A DNA stretch of 64,000 bases from the NCBI RefSeq assembly GCF_003172955.1, contig NZ_QGKR01000195.1, forward strand, positions 39,632 through 103,631, given 5' to 3'. Below the pieces are notes generated by a model. It was not told where the DNA came from. It did no database searches and worked only from the letters and a program-made list of their open reading frames with translations. Below, one piece after another: positions 47,561 to 56,111 of this stretch (its first letter is position 1; each line of letters opens with the position of its first letter). Position numbers and translations under genes: made by a program. The DNA is from Micromonospora acroterricola (lineage in GTDB: Bacteria; Actinomycetota; Actinomycetes; Mycobacteriales; Micromonosporaceae).

Positions 47561-48577
47561 TCAGATCAGGTCGCGGCGACGGAACACGGCGAACGCCGCC
47601 GCGGTCAGCCCGCCGGTGAGCACGAGCAGCACCACCAGCGACGGCGCCCAGGTCAGCGTGTAGAACCCCTCGCAGTAGCCGCCCCCCGTGTAGCCGGCGC
47701 AGAGCCGGCTGTCGTAGAACCTCGCCTCACCGCTCAGCCAGGCTCCGATGTGGCTCGAGAGCATCAGCTGGTCCGGGCGACGGGCGTCGACGATTTCCAG
47801 CACCAGCCGGGCGCCCAGCTCCCAGACCACCGCGTACGCGGCGACGGCGCCGAGCGCCGCCGAGGTGTGCCGGCCCAGCGTGGCGATGGCGAAGCCGAGC
47901 ACGCTGGCCAGCAGCACCAGCACCAGGCCACGCCCGTGCACCGCGCCCAGCGAGCGCCAGAACTCGTCGCCCAGCTGGCCGGCCAGCCCGGCCGTCTGCC
48001 CGATCACCCAGAACGTGGCGAGGTAGACCACCGAGGCCGCCACGGCCAGCGCCAGCACCGTGCCGAGCAGGGTGCCCAGCTTCGCGCCGAGCACCGTCAT
48101 CCGGCGCGGCCGCCAGAGCAGCAGGTTCACCACACCGCCGGAGTTCAGGTCCGCGCCGATGTAGGAGGCGCCCACCAGGAACCCGAACAGCACCAGGAAC
48201 GCGATGAGGAAGTAGAGCAGCGGGCGGGCCTGCTGGGCGAAGCTGAACACCCCGGGGAGGAAGTCCGCGGCGATCGGCAGCCGGTCCCGCAGCGTCGGGT
48301 CCATCTCCGAGCAGTCGGAGGGGAAGTACTGGTCATTGTCGCTCGGCGGGAGCGTGCCGTTCTGTCGGGCCAGGCACTGCTGGTAGCTGTCCTCCATGCT
48401 CTGCCGCGCCTCGGCGGCCTGGGCTCGCGCAGAGCTGAGCTCCTCCGCACTCGGCTTGTGCGAGCCGGCCAGGGTGGTCGCGGCGGTGACGCCGAACGCG
48501 AGCACCAGCAGGACGACCATGAGCTGCACGAAGCGACGTGCGGACAGCCGCTCCACCTCGGCACGGACCAGGTTCAC
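47561..48577 (-). CDS. ABC-2 type transporter permease
   Basis: A 338-residue membrane subunit with six hydrophobic segments. The first precedes a large extracytoplasmic loop (about 40-105) with Cys pairs (YQQCLARQ, PSDCSEMD). Later spans include LLYFLIAFLVLFGFLVGASYIGA (split) and a second extracytoplasmic pair (DSRLCAGYTG, GGYCEGFY). NLLLWRPRRMTVLGAKLG is a typical cytoplasmic coupling region. GTG at 48577 overlaps the ATPase stop (GTGA). The substrate is unknown; the layout suggests an exporter. Confidence 0.88.
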   Translation of the reverse strand: MNLVRAEVERLSARRFVQLMVVLLVLAFGVTAATTLAGSHKPSAEELSSARAQAAEARQSMEDSYQQCLARQNGTLPPSDNDQYFPSDCSEMDPTLRDRLPIAADFLPGVFSFAQQARPLLYFLIAFLVLFGFLVGASYIGADLNSGGVVNLLLWRPRRMTVLGAKLGTLLGTVLALAVAASVVYLATFWVIGQTAGLAGQLGDEFWRSLGAVHGRGLVLVLLASVLGFAIATLGRHTSAALGAVAAYAVVWELGARLVLEIVDARRPDQLMLSSHIGAWLSGEARFYDSRLCAGYTGGGYCEGFYTLTWAPSLVVLLVLTGGLTAAAFAVFRRRDLI

Positions 48578-49584
48578 GCGTCCACTCCCCGTACGTCGAG
48601 ATCGGTCACAGCGCCGCCCGCGCCGCCGGGCGGCAGCCCCGAGTCGTCCACCTGCCGGGGCACCGACGGATGCCCGGCAGCGCCGGTCAGCTCCAGGAAG
48701 ACGCTCTCCAGGTCCGGCCGCAGCGGGGTCAGCTCGCCCACCCACAGCCCCTGCTCACCGAGCACCCGGCTGATCACCGTCGGGTCGGTCACCCCGCCCA
48801 CCACCAGCGCCTCGCCGTCCACGCTCGCCGTCAGGTCGGCCGTCTCCAGCAGCTCGACGGCGCGCTCCGGCTCGGCGACCCGGACCAGGAACTCGTGCCG
48901 GTCGTGGCCGGCCAGCACCTCGTCCACCCGGCCGGCCGCCACCCGCCGCCCCCGGGAGATGATCGTGACGTGGTCGCAGATCAGCTGAATCTCGGCCAGG
49001 ATGTGACTGGACACCAGCACGGTCACCCCGGCCGCCGCCAGCGACCGCATCAGGTCCCGCATCTCCCGGATGCCGGCCGGGTCCAACCCGTTCGCCGGCT
49101 CGTCCAGGATGAGCAGCCGCGGGTCCTTCAACAGCGCCGACGCCACCGCCAGGCGCTGCTTCATGCCCAGCGAGTAACCCTTGACCCGCTCGTCGCCCCG
49201 GTCGCGCAGGCCCACCGTGTCCAGCACCTCGTGAACCCGGGCGATGGGAACCCCTCCGGCCCGCGCGAGGAGCCGCAGCGTGCGGTACCCGGTGAAGTTG
49301 CCGAAGAACTGCGGGCTCTCCACGATGGCGCCCACCCGGCCGGCCACCCGGGGCAGCAGCTGTGGCGACGGCTCACCGAGCACCCTCATCCGCCCGCTGT
49401 CGGCCCGGACCAGCCCGAGCAGGGCACGCAGCGTGGTGGTCTTGCCGGAGCCGTTCGGGCCCAGGAACCCGTGGATCTGCCCCGCCTCGACCAGCAGGTC
49501 GAACCCGTCGACCGCGACCCGCCGGCCGTTCCGGAGGCTGTGGAAGGTCTTGCGCAGACCCTCGATCTCGATGACCGCGCTCAT
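48574..49584 (-). CDS. ABC transporter ATP-binding protein
   Basis: A 336-residue ATPase coupled to the permease after it. Motifs: Walker A GPNGSGKTTT, Q-loop near IVESPQFFGNFTGYR, signature YSLGMKQRLAVASAL, Walker B LLILDEPANGLD, H-loop SSHILAEI. A C-terminal domain typical of ABC-2 exporters (RAVELLETADLTASV onward, with LESVFLELTG) and a Gly/Pro-rich tail follow. ATG at 49584 fits the fold start; upstream open sequence is Arg-rich. Likely antibiotic, peptide or lipid export. Confidence 0.92.
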   Translation of the reverse strand: MSAVIEIEGLRKTFHSLRNGRRVAVDGFDLLVEAGQIHGFLGPNGSGKTTTLRALLGLVRADSGRMRVLGEPSPQLLPRVAGRVGAIVESPQFFGNFTGYRTLRLLARAGGVPIARVHEVLDTVGLRDRGDERVKGYSLGMKQRLAVASALLKDPRLLILDEPANGLDPAGIREMRDLMRSLAAAGVTVLVSSHILAEIQLICDHVTIISRGRRVAAGRVDEVLAGHDRHEFLVRVAEPERAVELLETADLTASVDGEALVVGGVTDPTVISRVLGEQGLWVGELTPLRPDLESVFLELTGAAGHPSVPRQVDDSGLPPGGAGGAVTDLDVRGVDA

Positions 49585-49715
49585 CCGCGCGGCTCCGTAC
49601 GTCGACGGGGCATGAGCCGTCCTCCGGGTGTGGTGATCAACGACACGGCGCTTCACCCTATGACCGGGACGCCGCCCGTGGGGGGCACCGCGGCGCTGCG
49701 TGGTTGGATGGTCCG

Positions 49716-50558
49716 GTGACTGGTGACCTGATCCCCGGCGCTGCCGGCGCCGCGCCTGCCGCCGCACCCGTGGACCCGGATCTGGTGGTCAGCCTCGACG
49801 GCGTCGGTGTACGCCGCTCCGGCACCGCCCTGCTGCAGGACCTGACCTGGCGGGTCGAGCTGGACGAGCGCTGGGTGGTGCTCGGGCCCAACGGGGCCGG
49901 CAAGACCACCCTGCTCAACCTCGCCGCCGGCCGACTGCACCCCACCACCGGTGTCGCCCACGTGCTCGGCGAGCGGATCGGCCGCACCGACGTCAACGAG
50001 CTGCGCACCCGGATCGGCCTCTCCACCGCCGCGCTCGCCGAGCGGCTGCCCGCCGAGGAGCGGGTCAGCGACGTGGTGGTGACCGCCGCCTGGTCGGTGG
50101 TCGGCCGCTGGCGGGAGAGCTACGACCGCGGCGACGAGGCGCGGGCACGGGCGCTGCTGAGCCAGCTCGGCATCGGCGGCCTCGCCGAACGCCGCTACGG
50201 CACCCTCTCCGAGGGCGAGCGCAAGCGGGTGCAGATCGCCCGCGCGCTGATGACCGACCCGGAGCTGCTGCTGCTCGACGAGCCCGCCGCCGGGCTCGAC
50301 CTGGGCGGGCGCGAGGACCTCGTCGCCCGGCTGGCCGAGCTGGCGTACGACCCGGACGCCCCGGCCCTCGTGCTGGTCACCCACCACGTGGAGGAGATCC
50401 CGCCGGGGTTCACCCACGCGCTGCTGCTGCGTGAGGGTGGGGTGGTCGCTCAGGGCCTGCTCGCCGAGACGCTGACCGGCGACAACCTCTCCAAGACCTT
50501 CGGCCTGCCCCTGGTGGTCGAGCGGTCGGGCGACCGCTACACCGCCCGCGCCGCCTGA
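49716..50558 (+). CDS. ABC transporter ATP-binding protein (stand-alone)
   Basis: A 280-residue ATPase with Walker A GPNGAGKTTLLNLAAG, signature LSEGERKRVQIARAL, Walker B LLLLDEPAAGLDLGG and H-loop VLVTHHVEEIPPG. IPPGFTHALLLREG recalls ModF/YlmA-type ATPases used without a known membrane partner in actinobacteria. GTG at 49716 is favoured over TTG 49704. It is divergent from the exporter ATPase and 25 bp upstream of ribokinase, so it may be cotranscribed. Its partner is not evident. Confidence 0.88.
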   Translation: MTGDLIPGAAGAAPAAAPVDPDLVVSLDGVGVRRSGTALLQDLTWRVELDERWVVLGPNGAGKTTLLNLAAGRLHPTTGVAHVLGERIGRTDVNELRTRIGLSTAALAERLPAEERVSDVVVTAAWSVVGRWRESYDRGDEARARALLSQLGIGGLAERRYGTLSEGERKRVQIARALMTDPELLLLDEPAAGLDLGGREDLVARLAELAYDPDAPALVLVTHHVEEIPPGFTHALLLREGGVVAQGLLAETLTGDNLSKTFGLPLVVERSGDRYTARAA

Positions 50559-50583
50559 GCGCGCGACAGGGCGGGAGGTGACC

Positions 50584-51480
50584 GTGCCGCAGACCCGGGT
50601 GGTTGTGGTGGGCAGCGCCAACATGGACCTGGTGGCGATGGCGCCCGCGCTGCCCCGGCCGGGCGAGACCATGCTCGGCACCGACTTCGTGATGGTGCCC
50701 GGCGGCAAGGGCGCCAACCAGGCCGTCGCCGCGGCCCGGGCCGGCGCGTCCAGTTCCTTCCTCGGCGCGATCGGCTCCGACGCGTTCGGCGTCACGCTCC
50801 GGGCCCGGATCACCGCGGCCGGTGTGGACACCGGCCAATTGCGGGTGGTCTACGGCGCCTCCGGGGTGGCGCTGGTGATGGTCAACGCGCAGGGGGAGAA
50901 CGCCATCGTGGTGACCCCCGGCGCGAACGACGCGCTGACCGGCCTCACCGACGAGGAGCTGGCCACGGTACGCGGGGCGGACGTCCTGGTCGCCCAGCTG
51001 GAGATCCCGGTGCAGACGGTGGCCGAAGCCGCCGTGGCCGCCCGCGCGGCCGGCACCCGGGTCATCCTGAACGCCGCCCCCGCCCGCGATCTCCCACCGG
51101 AGCTGCTCGCCGCGGTCGACCTGCTCGTCGTCAACGAGGGCGAGGCGCGGGCGTTCACCGGCCGGGGCCGGGAGGAGCCGCGGGCGCTGCTCGACCTGGT
51201 GCCCCGGGCCGTGCTCACCCTCGGCGGCGAGGGCGCCTGGTACGTCGACCGGGAGGGCACCGAGGTGCACGTGCCCGCCGTCCGGGTCGACGTGGTCGAC
51301 TCCACCGCGGCCGGCGACGCGTTCACCGCCGCGCTGGCCGTCGGCTGGGGCGAGGGACGCGACCTGGTCGACGCGGTGCGCTGGGCGTCGGCTGCCGGCG
51401 CGGCCTGCGTCCGCCGGCTCGGCGCCTCGGTGGCGCTGCCCCGCCGTGCCGAGATCGACGAGCTGTACGCCCCGGGCTGA
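50584..51480 (+). CDS. rbsK: Ribokinase (PfkB family)
   Basis: A 298-residue sugar kinase phosphorylating ribose to ribose-5-phosphate. N-terminal VVVVGSANMDLVAMAPALPR, the PfkB signature VPGGKGANQAVAAARAGA, the oxidised-substrate segment ILNAAPARDLP and the C-terminal VVDSTAAGDAFTAALAVGW (anion hole and catalytic Asp) are all clear. GGGAGG ends 5 bases before GTG 50584. The GTG at 50578 overlaps the ribosome site and is rejected. No ribose ABC transporter lies nearby. Confidence 0.94.
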   Translation: MPQTRVVVVGSANMDLVAMAPALPRPGETMLGTDFVMVPGGKGANQAVAAARAGASSSFLGAIGSDAFGVTLRARITAAGVDTGQLRVVYGASGVALVMVNAQGENAIVVTPGANDALTGLTDEELATVRGADVLVAQLEIPVQTVAEAAVAARAAGTRVILNAAPARDLPPELLAAVDLLVVNEGEARAFTGRGREEPRALLDLVPRAVLTLGGEGAWYVDREGTEVHVPAVRVDVVDSTAAGDAFTAALAVGWGEGRDLVDAVRWASAAGAACVRRLGASVALPRRAEIDELYAPG

Positions 51481-51510
51481 CCCCAGTGGCCCACCCCGGC
51501 CGGCGAGGGC

Positions 51511-52197
51511 TCAGCCGACCAGGTCGTCGCTGAGCTTCTCGCCCCGCCGGCGCAGCATGCCCAGGCCCGGGATGCCGGCGACGGCGAGCTTGAGGTCGCG
51601 GGTGACGTCGAGCAGGTCGTGCAGGTCGGGCCCGACGCGGTCCAGGGTGGCCAGGATCGGCAGGATGTCCGCCGTCAGGTGCTCCTTGAGCTTGGGCAGC
51701 TCGTCGATCAGGCGGATCGCCGCGGTGACCTCCTCGTGGCTCAGCTCCCCGACGAACCGCCCGGCCATCGGCGCGGCCCGCCGCAGTGCCGGCTCGTACG
51801 CCGCCAGCAGCTCGGCCGCGGTGGCCGCCGCCTCGGCCGCGGTGCCCACGGTGGCCGCGGCCAGGCGGGCGACCTGATCAGCCTCCCGGACCACCACGGC
51901 TGCGGCCGTCGCCACCTCGGTGGCGGTGTCGATGGCGGTGGTGGCGGCGGCGCTGATCACGGCCACCTCGCGGACCGCCGTGTCGGCGTCGGTGAGCACC
52001 TGGTCGGTCCGGTCCAGCGTCGTCTCGATCCGGTCCACCACGCCGTTGATCCGGGCCAGCAGCGCCTCAACCCCGTCCAGCACCGCGAACGCGCGGGCGG
52101 GCACGGCGGCGAATGAGGCGGCCGAGCCGAGCGCCTGGTCGAGGGCGGAGCGGGTCAGGCCGACCATCGCGGTGGGTGTGGGGAGAGGAATCGCCAT
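51511..52197 (-). CDS. Ala-rich helical hypothetical protein
   Basis: A 228-residue soluble protein, almost wholly alpha-helical by composition. Residues about 45-160 have heptad-like Ala/Val/Asp/Thr repeats (LLARINGVVDRIETTLDRTD, VATAAAVVVREADQVARLAA) suggesting a long coiled coil or phasin-like amphipathic helix. The C-terminus contains ELPKLKEHLTADILPILATL and ends GEKLSDDLVG. There is no signal peptide or membrane span. Similar actinobacterial proteins lack assigned function. ATG at 52197. Confidence 0.72.
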   Translation of the reverse strand: MAIPLPTPTAMVGLTRSALDQALGSAASFAAVPARAFAVLDGVEALLARINGVVDRIETTLDRTDQVLTDADTAVREVAVISAAATTAIDTATEVATAAAVVVREADQVARLAAATVGTAAEAAATAAELLAAYEPALRRAAPMAGRFVGELSHEEVTAAIRLIDELPKLKEHLTADILPILATLDRVGPDLHDLLDVTRDLKLAVAGIPGLGMLRRRGEKLSDDLVG

Positions 52198-52275
52198 GGG
52201 ATCAAGTGTGCGCCGGCTGCACCACAACCGCCCGACGGCGCTCGGCCGGCGCGGCGGCCTCGGCCCGGCGGCTGG

Positions 52276-52758
52276 TCACCGATGATCCCCCTGCTGCTCG
52301 ACGGCGCGTTGCACCGCCCGGTAGATCTGCCCGAACCGTAGCGCGTCCGGGGTGCGCAGCAGCAGCTGCTCGCGGCCGTGGTGCTGCACCCACAGCTCGT
52401 GCACGTGGCTGCCGCGCTCGTAGGAGCGGTCCAGCCAACCGAGGGGGATCTCGAGGAACGGGGTCAACGCCAGCGCCCCCACCGCGCAGGCGGCGAGGAC
52501 GATCAGCGCCATCTTCCAGTTGCCCCGGTCCTGCGCCGTGTAGGCCAGCGAGAGCACACAGACCAGCCCGACCAGCGGGGGCAGGGAGAGCAGCAGGACC
52601 AGGACTCCGCGACCGAGCACCCGGCCGCGTACCGCGAGCGTCTTTCGGCCGCGGGCGTGCCAGACGTACGTCACGTCGGAGAGGGCGACCACGTGACCGC
52701 CCGCCCGGATCGACTCGGAGGTCACCTGCACCGCGTCGTCCCGGTAATAGAGGGTCAT
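52276..52758 (-). CDS. DUF6232-like membrane protein, copy A
   Basis: A 160-residue protein with two central hydrophobic segments (about 50-70 and 83-105) flanked by cytoplasmic parts. N-terminus MTLYYRDDAVQVTSESIRAG with a TYVWHARG segment; C-terminus VHELWVQHHGREQLLLRTPD, then ALRFGQIYRAVQRAVEQQ. It is paralogous to the upstream gene 52854-53333, sharing the ALRFGQIYRAVQRA end and the start pattern. A two-span small membrane protein of unknown role. Its stop lies close to the helical protein gene. Confidence 0.78.
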   Translation of the reverse strand: MTLYYRDDAVQVTSESIRAGGHVVALSDVTYVWHARGRKTLAVRGRVLGRGVLVLLLSLPPLVGLVCVLSLAYTAQDRGNWKMALIVLAACAVGALALTPFLEIPLGWLDRSYERGSHVHELWVQHHGREQLLLRTPDALRFGQIYRAVQRAVEQQGDHR

Positions 52759-52853
52759 CACTAACCCTAACCACCGGCCGGCAACCCGTACCCCTCGTGC
52801 GGTTCCGCTCGACCTGCTGCCGGACGAGCCCATGCGGTTCTGAGCGGGGACCG

Positions 52854-53333
52854 CTATCGGCGGTTGCCGGGGCGGGCTGGTTGGCTGCGTTCGGCCGCGC
52901 GCTGCACCGCCCGGTAGATCTGACCGAAGCGCAGTGCGTCGCCGGTGCGCAGCAGCCGTACCGGCTGGCCGCGCCAGCGTGCCCAGATCTCCAGTTGCCG
53001 GCTGCCGCGGGCGTACGAGCGGTCCAGGTGTTCGAAGAGGAAGTCGGCGATCGGGCCGACGGCCAGCCCCACCAGCACCGAGGCGCCGACGATCGCGATG
53101 GTCACGGTGGGCGAGCGGTGCAGCCAGACGGCCACGCCGATGCCGAGCACGGCCGCGACCAGCGGACCGGCCAGCGCGGCGCCGATCGCACCCCGCCCGA
53201 CGAGGACCCGCCAGGAGCGGCTGCCCCGGCGGTGCCAGATCATGGTGATGTCGGCGAGCGCGTAGCTGCGGCCGTCCACTCGGACGGCGGTGGAGGTGAC
53301 CTGCACCGACCTGTCGTCGTAATAGGTGATCAT
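52854..53333 (-). CDS. DUF6232-like membrane protein, copy B
   Basis: A 159-residue paralogue of copy A. MITYYDDRSVQVTSTAVRVD, ITMIWHRRGSRSWRVLVGRG, two hydrophobic segments (about 50-70 and 76-97), FLFEHLDRSYARGSRQLEIW and the shared ALRFGQIYRAVQRAAERS. The copies are 95 bp apart and in the same direction, so they arose by tandem duplication and then diverged. The cytoplasmic ends are better conserved than the membrane part, hinting at a binding role there. Confidence 0.78.
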   Translation of the reverse strand: MITYYDDRSVQVTSTAVRVDGRSYALADITMIWHRRGSRSWRVLVGRGAIGAALAGPLVAAVLGIGVAVWLHRSPTVTIAIVGASVLVGLAVGPIADFLFEHLDRSYARGSRQLEIWARWRGQPVRLLRTGDALRFGQIYRAVQRAAERSQPARPGNRR

Positions 53334-53430
53334 GCTGGACTCCCGCCCGCGGGGCTGACACCAGACTACTTACCCCAACGAGCCGGGTCGTAAGGTTGGC
53401 ACGCGACTTCGACGAGGAAGTGAGGGCAGC

Positions 53431-54204
53431 GTGGGCGAGTTCGTTCGGCTGGAGACCAGGGACGGCATCGGCACCATCCGGCTGGAGCGGCCGCCGATGA
53501 ACGCGCTCAACACCCAGGTGCAGGAGGAGTTGCGCGCCGCCGCGACGGCGGCCACCGCCGACCCCGGGGTCCGCGCCGTCATCGTGTACGGCGGAGAGAA
53601 GGTCTTCGCCGCCGGCGCCGACATCAAGCAGATGGCCGAGATGTCCTACGTGGACATGGCCGACCGCGCCGCGAACCTGTCCAGCGCGCTCGGCGCGATC
53701 GCCCGGATCCCCAAGCCGGTGGTCGCCGCGATCACCGGCTACGCCCTCGGAGGCGGCTGCGAGCTGGCGTTGGCCTGCGACTGGCGGGTGGTGGCCGAGG
53801 ACGCCAAGCTCGGCCAGCCGGAGATCAAGCTGGGCATCATTCCCGGCGCTGGCGGCACCCAGCGGCTGGCCCGGCTGGTTGGTCCGGCGCGGGCCAAGGA
53901 TCTGATCATGTCCGGGCGGATGGTGGACGCCGAAGAGGCGCTGCGGATCGGCCTGGCCGACCGGGTCGTCCCGGCCGCCGAGGTCTACGAGGCGGCGGTC
54001 GCGCTCGTGACGCCGTACGTGAACGGGCCGGTGCAGGCGCTGCGCGCGGCGAAGCTGGCGGTCGACGGCGGCCTGGACATGGATCTGAACTCGGGCCTGG
54101 CCTGGGAGAGTCAGCTCTTCGCGGCGCTGTTCGCCACCGACGACCGGCGCGAGGGCATGGCTGCGTTCGTCGAGAAGCGCAAGCCGGGCTTCACCGGCCG
54201 CTGA
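53431..54204 (+). CDS. Enoyl-CoA hydratase/isomerase family protein
   Basis: A 257-residue crotonase-fold enzyme. Oxyanion-hole residues lie in [11 protein letters not shown] and [18 protein letters not shown]. The catalytic Glu pair fits [20 protein letters not shown], typical of true hydratases. The C-terminus ends [10 protein letters not shown]. It hydrates trans-2-enoyl-CoA in fatty-acid beta-oxidation. GTG at 53431; monocistronic as far as seen. Confidence 0.93.
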   Translation: MGEFVRLETRDGIGTIRLERPPMNALNTQVQEELRAAATAATADPGVRAVIVYGGEKVFAAGADIKQMAEMSYVDMADRAANLSSALGAIARIPKPVVAAITGYALGGGCELALACDWRVVAEDAKLGQPEIKLGIIPGAGGTQRLARLVGPARAKDLIMSGRMVDAEEALRIGLADRVVPAAEVYEAAVALVTPYVNGPVQALRAAKLAVDGGLDMDLNSGLAWESQLFAALFATDDRREGMAAFVEKRKPGFTGR

Positions 54205-54319
54205 CCGGTCGGGGCCGGCGGTCCGCGCCGCCGCCCGACGGTGAGCCGAGAACGGTTCACATTCTTCCTACCGGCCAGTAGCGTGTGACTCCGGTCAGGA
54301 GCGACGAAGGGGAGCGGCG

Positions 54320-55942
54320 ATGGCGGAGCGGATCGAAGGTCACGGCGGGGAGCTGGCGCTCGCGGCGCTGCGGGCGTACGGGGTGCGCGAGATGTTCACC
54401 CTCTCCGGTGGCCATGTCTTTCCCCTCTACGACGCGGCGCACAAGAGCGACTTCCCGCTCTACGACGTGCGGCACGAGCAGTCCGCCGTCTTCGCCGCCG
54501 AGGCGGTGGCGAAGCTCCAGCGCCGTCCCGGCCTCGCCGTGCTCACCGCCGGCCCTGGCGTCACCAACGGCATCTCCGGCATGACCAGCGCTTTCTTCAA
54601 CGCCTCCCCGGTCCTGGTGCTCGGCGGCCGGGCGCCGGCGTTCCGTTGGGGCTCGGGCAGCCTCCAGGAGATGGACCACCTGCCGCTGGTCGCCCCGGTC
54701 ACCAAGCACGCCGAGACGGTGTTCAGCACCGACGACATCCCGCGCGCGGTGGGCGCGGCGCTCACCGCGGCGCTCACCCCGCACCGCGGGCCGGCGTTCC
54801 TCGACTTCCCGCTGGAGACGGTCTTCTCGGTCTCCGAGGCCGACCTGCCCGCCCCGACCGGCATCGACCCGGTCGAGCCGGACCCGGACGAGGTCGCCCG
54901 GGCCGCGACGCTGATCGCCGCCGCGCAGCGGCCGGTCATCATCGCCGGCTCCGACGTGTACGCCGGCGACGCGGTCGCCGCGCTGCGGGAGGCCGCCGAG
55001 GCGTTGCAGGTGCCGGTCTTCACCAACGGGATGGGCCGCGGCTCTTTGCCCCCCGAGCACCCGCTCGCCTTCGCCAAGGCCCGCCGCGCCGCGCTCTCCG
55101 GCGCCGACGTGGTCGTGGTGGTCGGCACCCCACTGGACTTCCGGCTCAGCTTCGGTGACTTCGGCGAGGCCAAGGTGGTGCACATCGTCGACGCGCCCAG
55201 CCAGCGGGCCGGGCACGTGCAGCCGGCCGCCGCACCCGCCGGCGACCTGCGCCTGATCCTCTCCGCGCTCGCCGATCACAGCGGCGACCGGGCCGACCAC
55301 AGCGGCTGGATCGCCGACCTGCGCGGCGCCGAGGACGCGGCCCGCGCCCGCGACGCGGCGGAGATGGCCGCCGAGACCGACCCGATCCGGCCGGCGCGGA
55401 TCTACGGCGAGCTGCGCCGGGTGCTGGCCCGCGACGCGATCACCATCGGCGACGGCGGCGACTTCGTCTCGTACGCCGGGCGGTACCTGGAGCCGGCCCA
55501 GCCCGGCACCTGGCTGGACCCGGGCCCGTACGGCTGCCTGGGCACCGGCATGGGCTACGCGATGGGCGCCCGGGTCAGCCACCCGGACCGGCAGATCTGC
55601 GTGCTGATGGGCGACGGCGCCGCCGGCTTCTCGCTGATGGACGTCGAGTCGCTGGTCCGCCAGAAGCTGCCGGTGGTGATCGTCGTGGGCAACAACGGCA
55701 TCTGGGGCCTGGAGAAGCACCCGATGCGGGCCATGTACGGCTACGACGTCGCCGCCGACCTCCAGCCGGAGCTGCGCTACGACACCGTGGTCAGCGCGCT
55801 CGGCGGCGCGGGGGAGACGGTCGCCAAGGCCGCCGACCTGGGGCCGGCCCTCCAGCGGGCGTTCGACGCCGGAGTGCCGTACCTGGTGAACGTGCTCACC
55901 GACCCGACCGACGCGTACCCCCGGTCGTCGAACCTGGCCTGA
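54320..55942 (+). CDS. Thiamine-diphosphate enzyme, acetolactate synthase-like
   Basis: A 540-residue ThDP enzyme with three domains. The PYR domain carries the catalytic Glu in VRHEQSAVFAAEAVAKLQ. A central domain (RPVIIAGSDVYAG) binds FAD or nucleotide in relatives. The PP domain has the cofactor motif MGDGAAGFSLMDVESLVRQK ending GNNGIWGLEKHP (GDG-N). Actinobacterial homologues are called acetolactate synthase, but no ilvN or ilvC is adjacent, so it is probably a catabolic or specialised carboligase/decarboxylase. A terminator hairpin follows. Confidence 0.88.
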   Translation: MAERIEGHGGELALAALRAYGVREMFTLSGGHVFPLYDAAHKSDFPLYDVRHEQSAVFAAEAVAKLQRRPGLAVLTAGPGVTNGISGMTSAFFNASPVLVLGGRAPAFRWGSGSLQEMDHLPLVAPVTKHAETVFSTDDIPRAVGAALTAALTPHRGPAFLDFPLETVFSVSEADLPAPTGIDPVEPDPDEVARAATLIAAAQRPVIIAGSDVYAGDAVAALREAAEALQVPVFTNGMGRGSLPPEHPLAFAKARRAALSGADVVVVVGTPLDFRLSFGDFGEAKVVHIVDAPSQRAGHVQPAAAPAGDLRLILSALADHSGDRADHSGWIADLRGAEDAARARDAAEMAAETDPIRPARIYGELRRVLARDAITIGDGGDFVSYAGRYLEPAQPGTWLDPGPYGCLGTGMGYAMGARVSHPDRQICVLMGDGAAGFSLMDVESLVRQKLPVVIVVGNNGIWGLEKHPMRAMYGYDVAADLQPELRYDTVVSALGGAGETVAKAADLGPALQRAFDAGVPYLVNVLTDPTDAYPRSSNLA

Positions 55943-55954
55943 GTCGCACCCGTC

Positions 55955-55989
55955 GCCGCGCCGTCGCCCCCACCGGGCGGCGGCGCGGC
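55955..55989 (+). terminator. Terminator after the ThDP enzyme gene
   Basis: 15-bp stem GCCGCGCCGTCGCCC/GGGCGGCGGCGCGGC with one T/G pair, followed by CTCTTCC. Confidence 0.65.
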
Positions 55990-56111
55990 CTCTTCCCGCA
56001 GCTAAATCAGCGGAATCTCCGCGCCGGTCGTCGTAACGTCAGCCGGGGACCGGCGGGATGTCAGCCCTGTCGCCCATGGTGGTGTCCCCACCGGAGACGA
56101 CAGGAGTTGCG

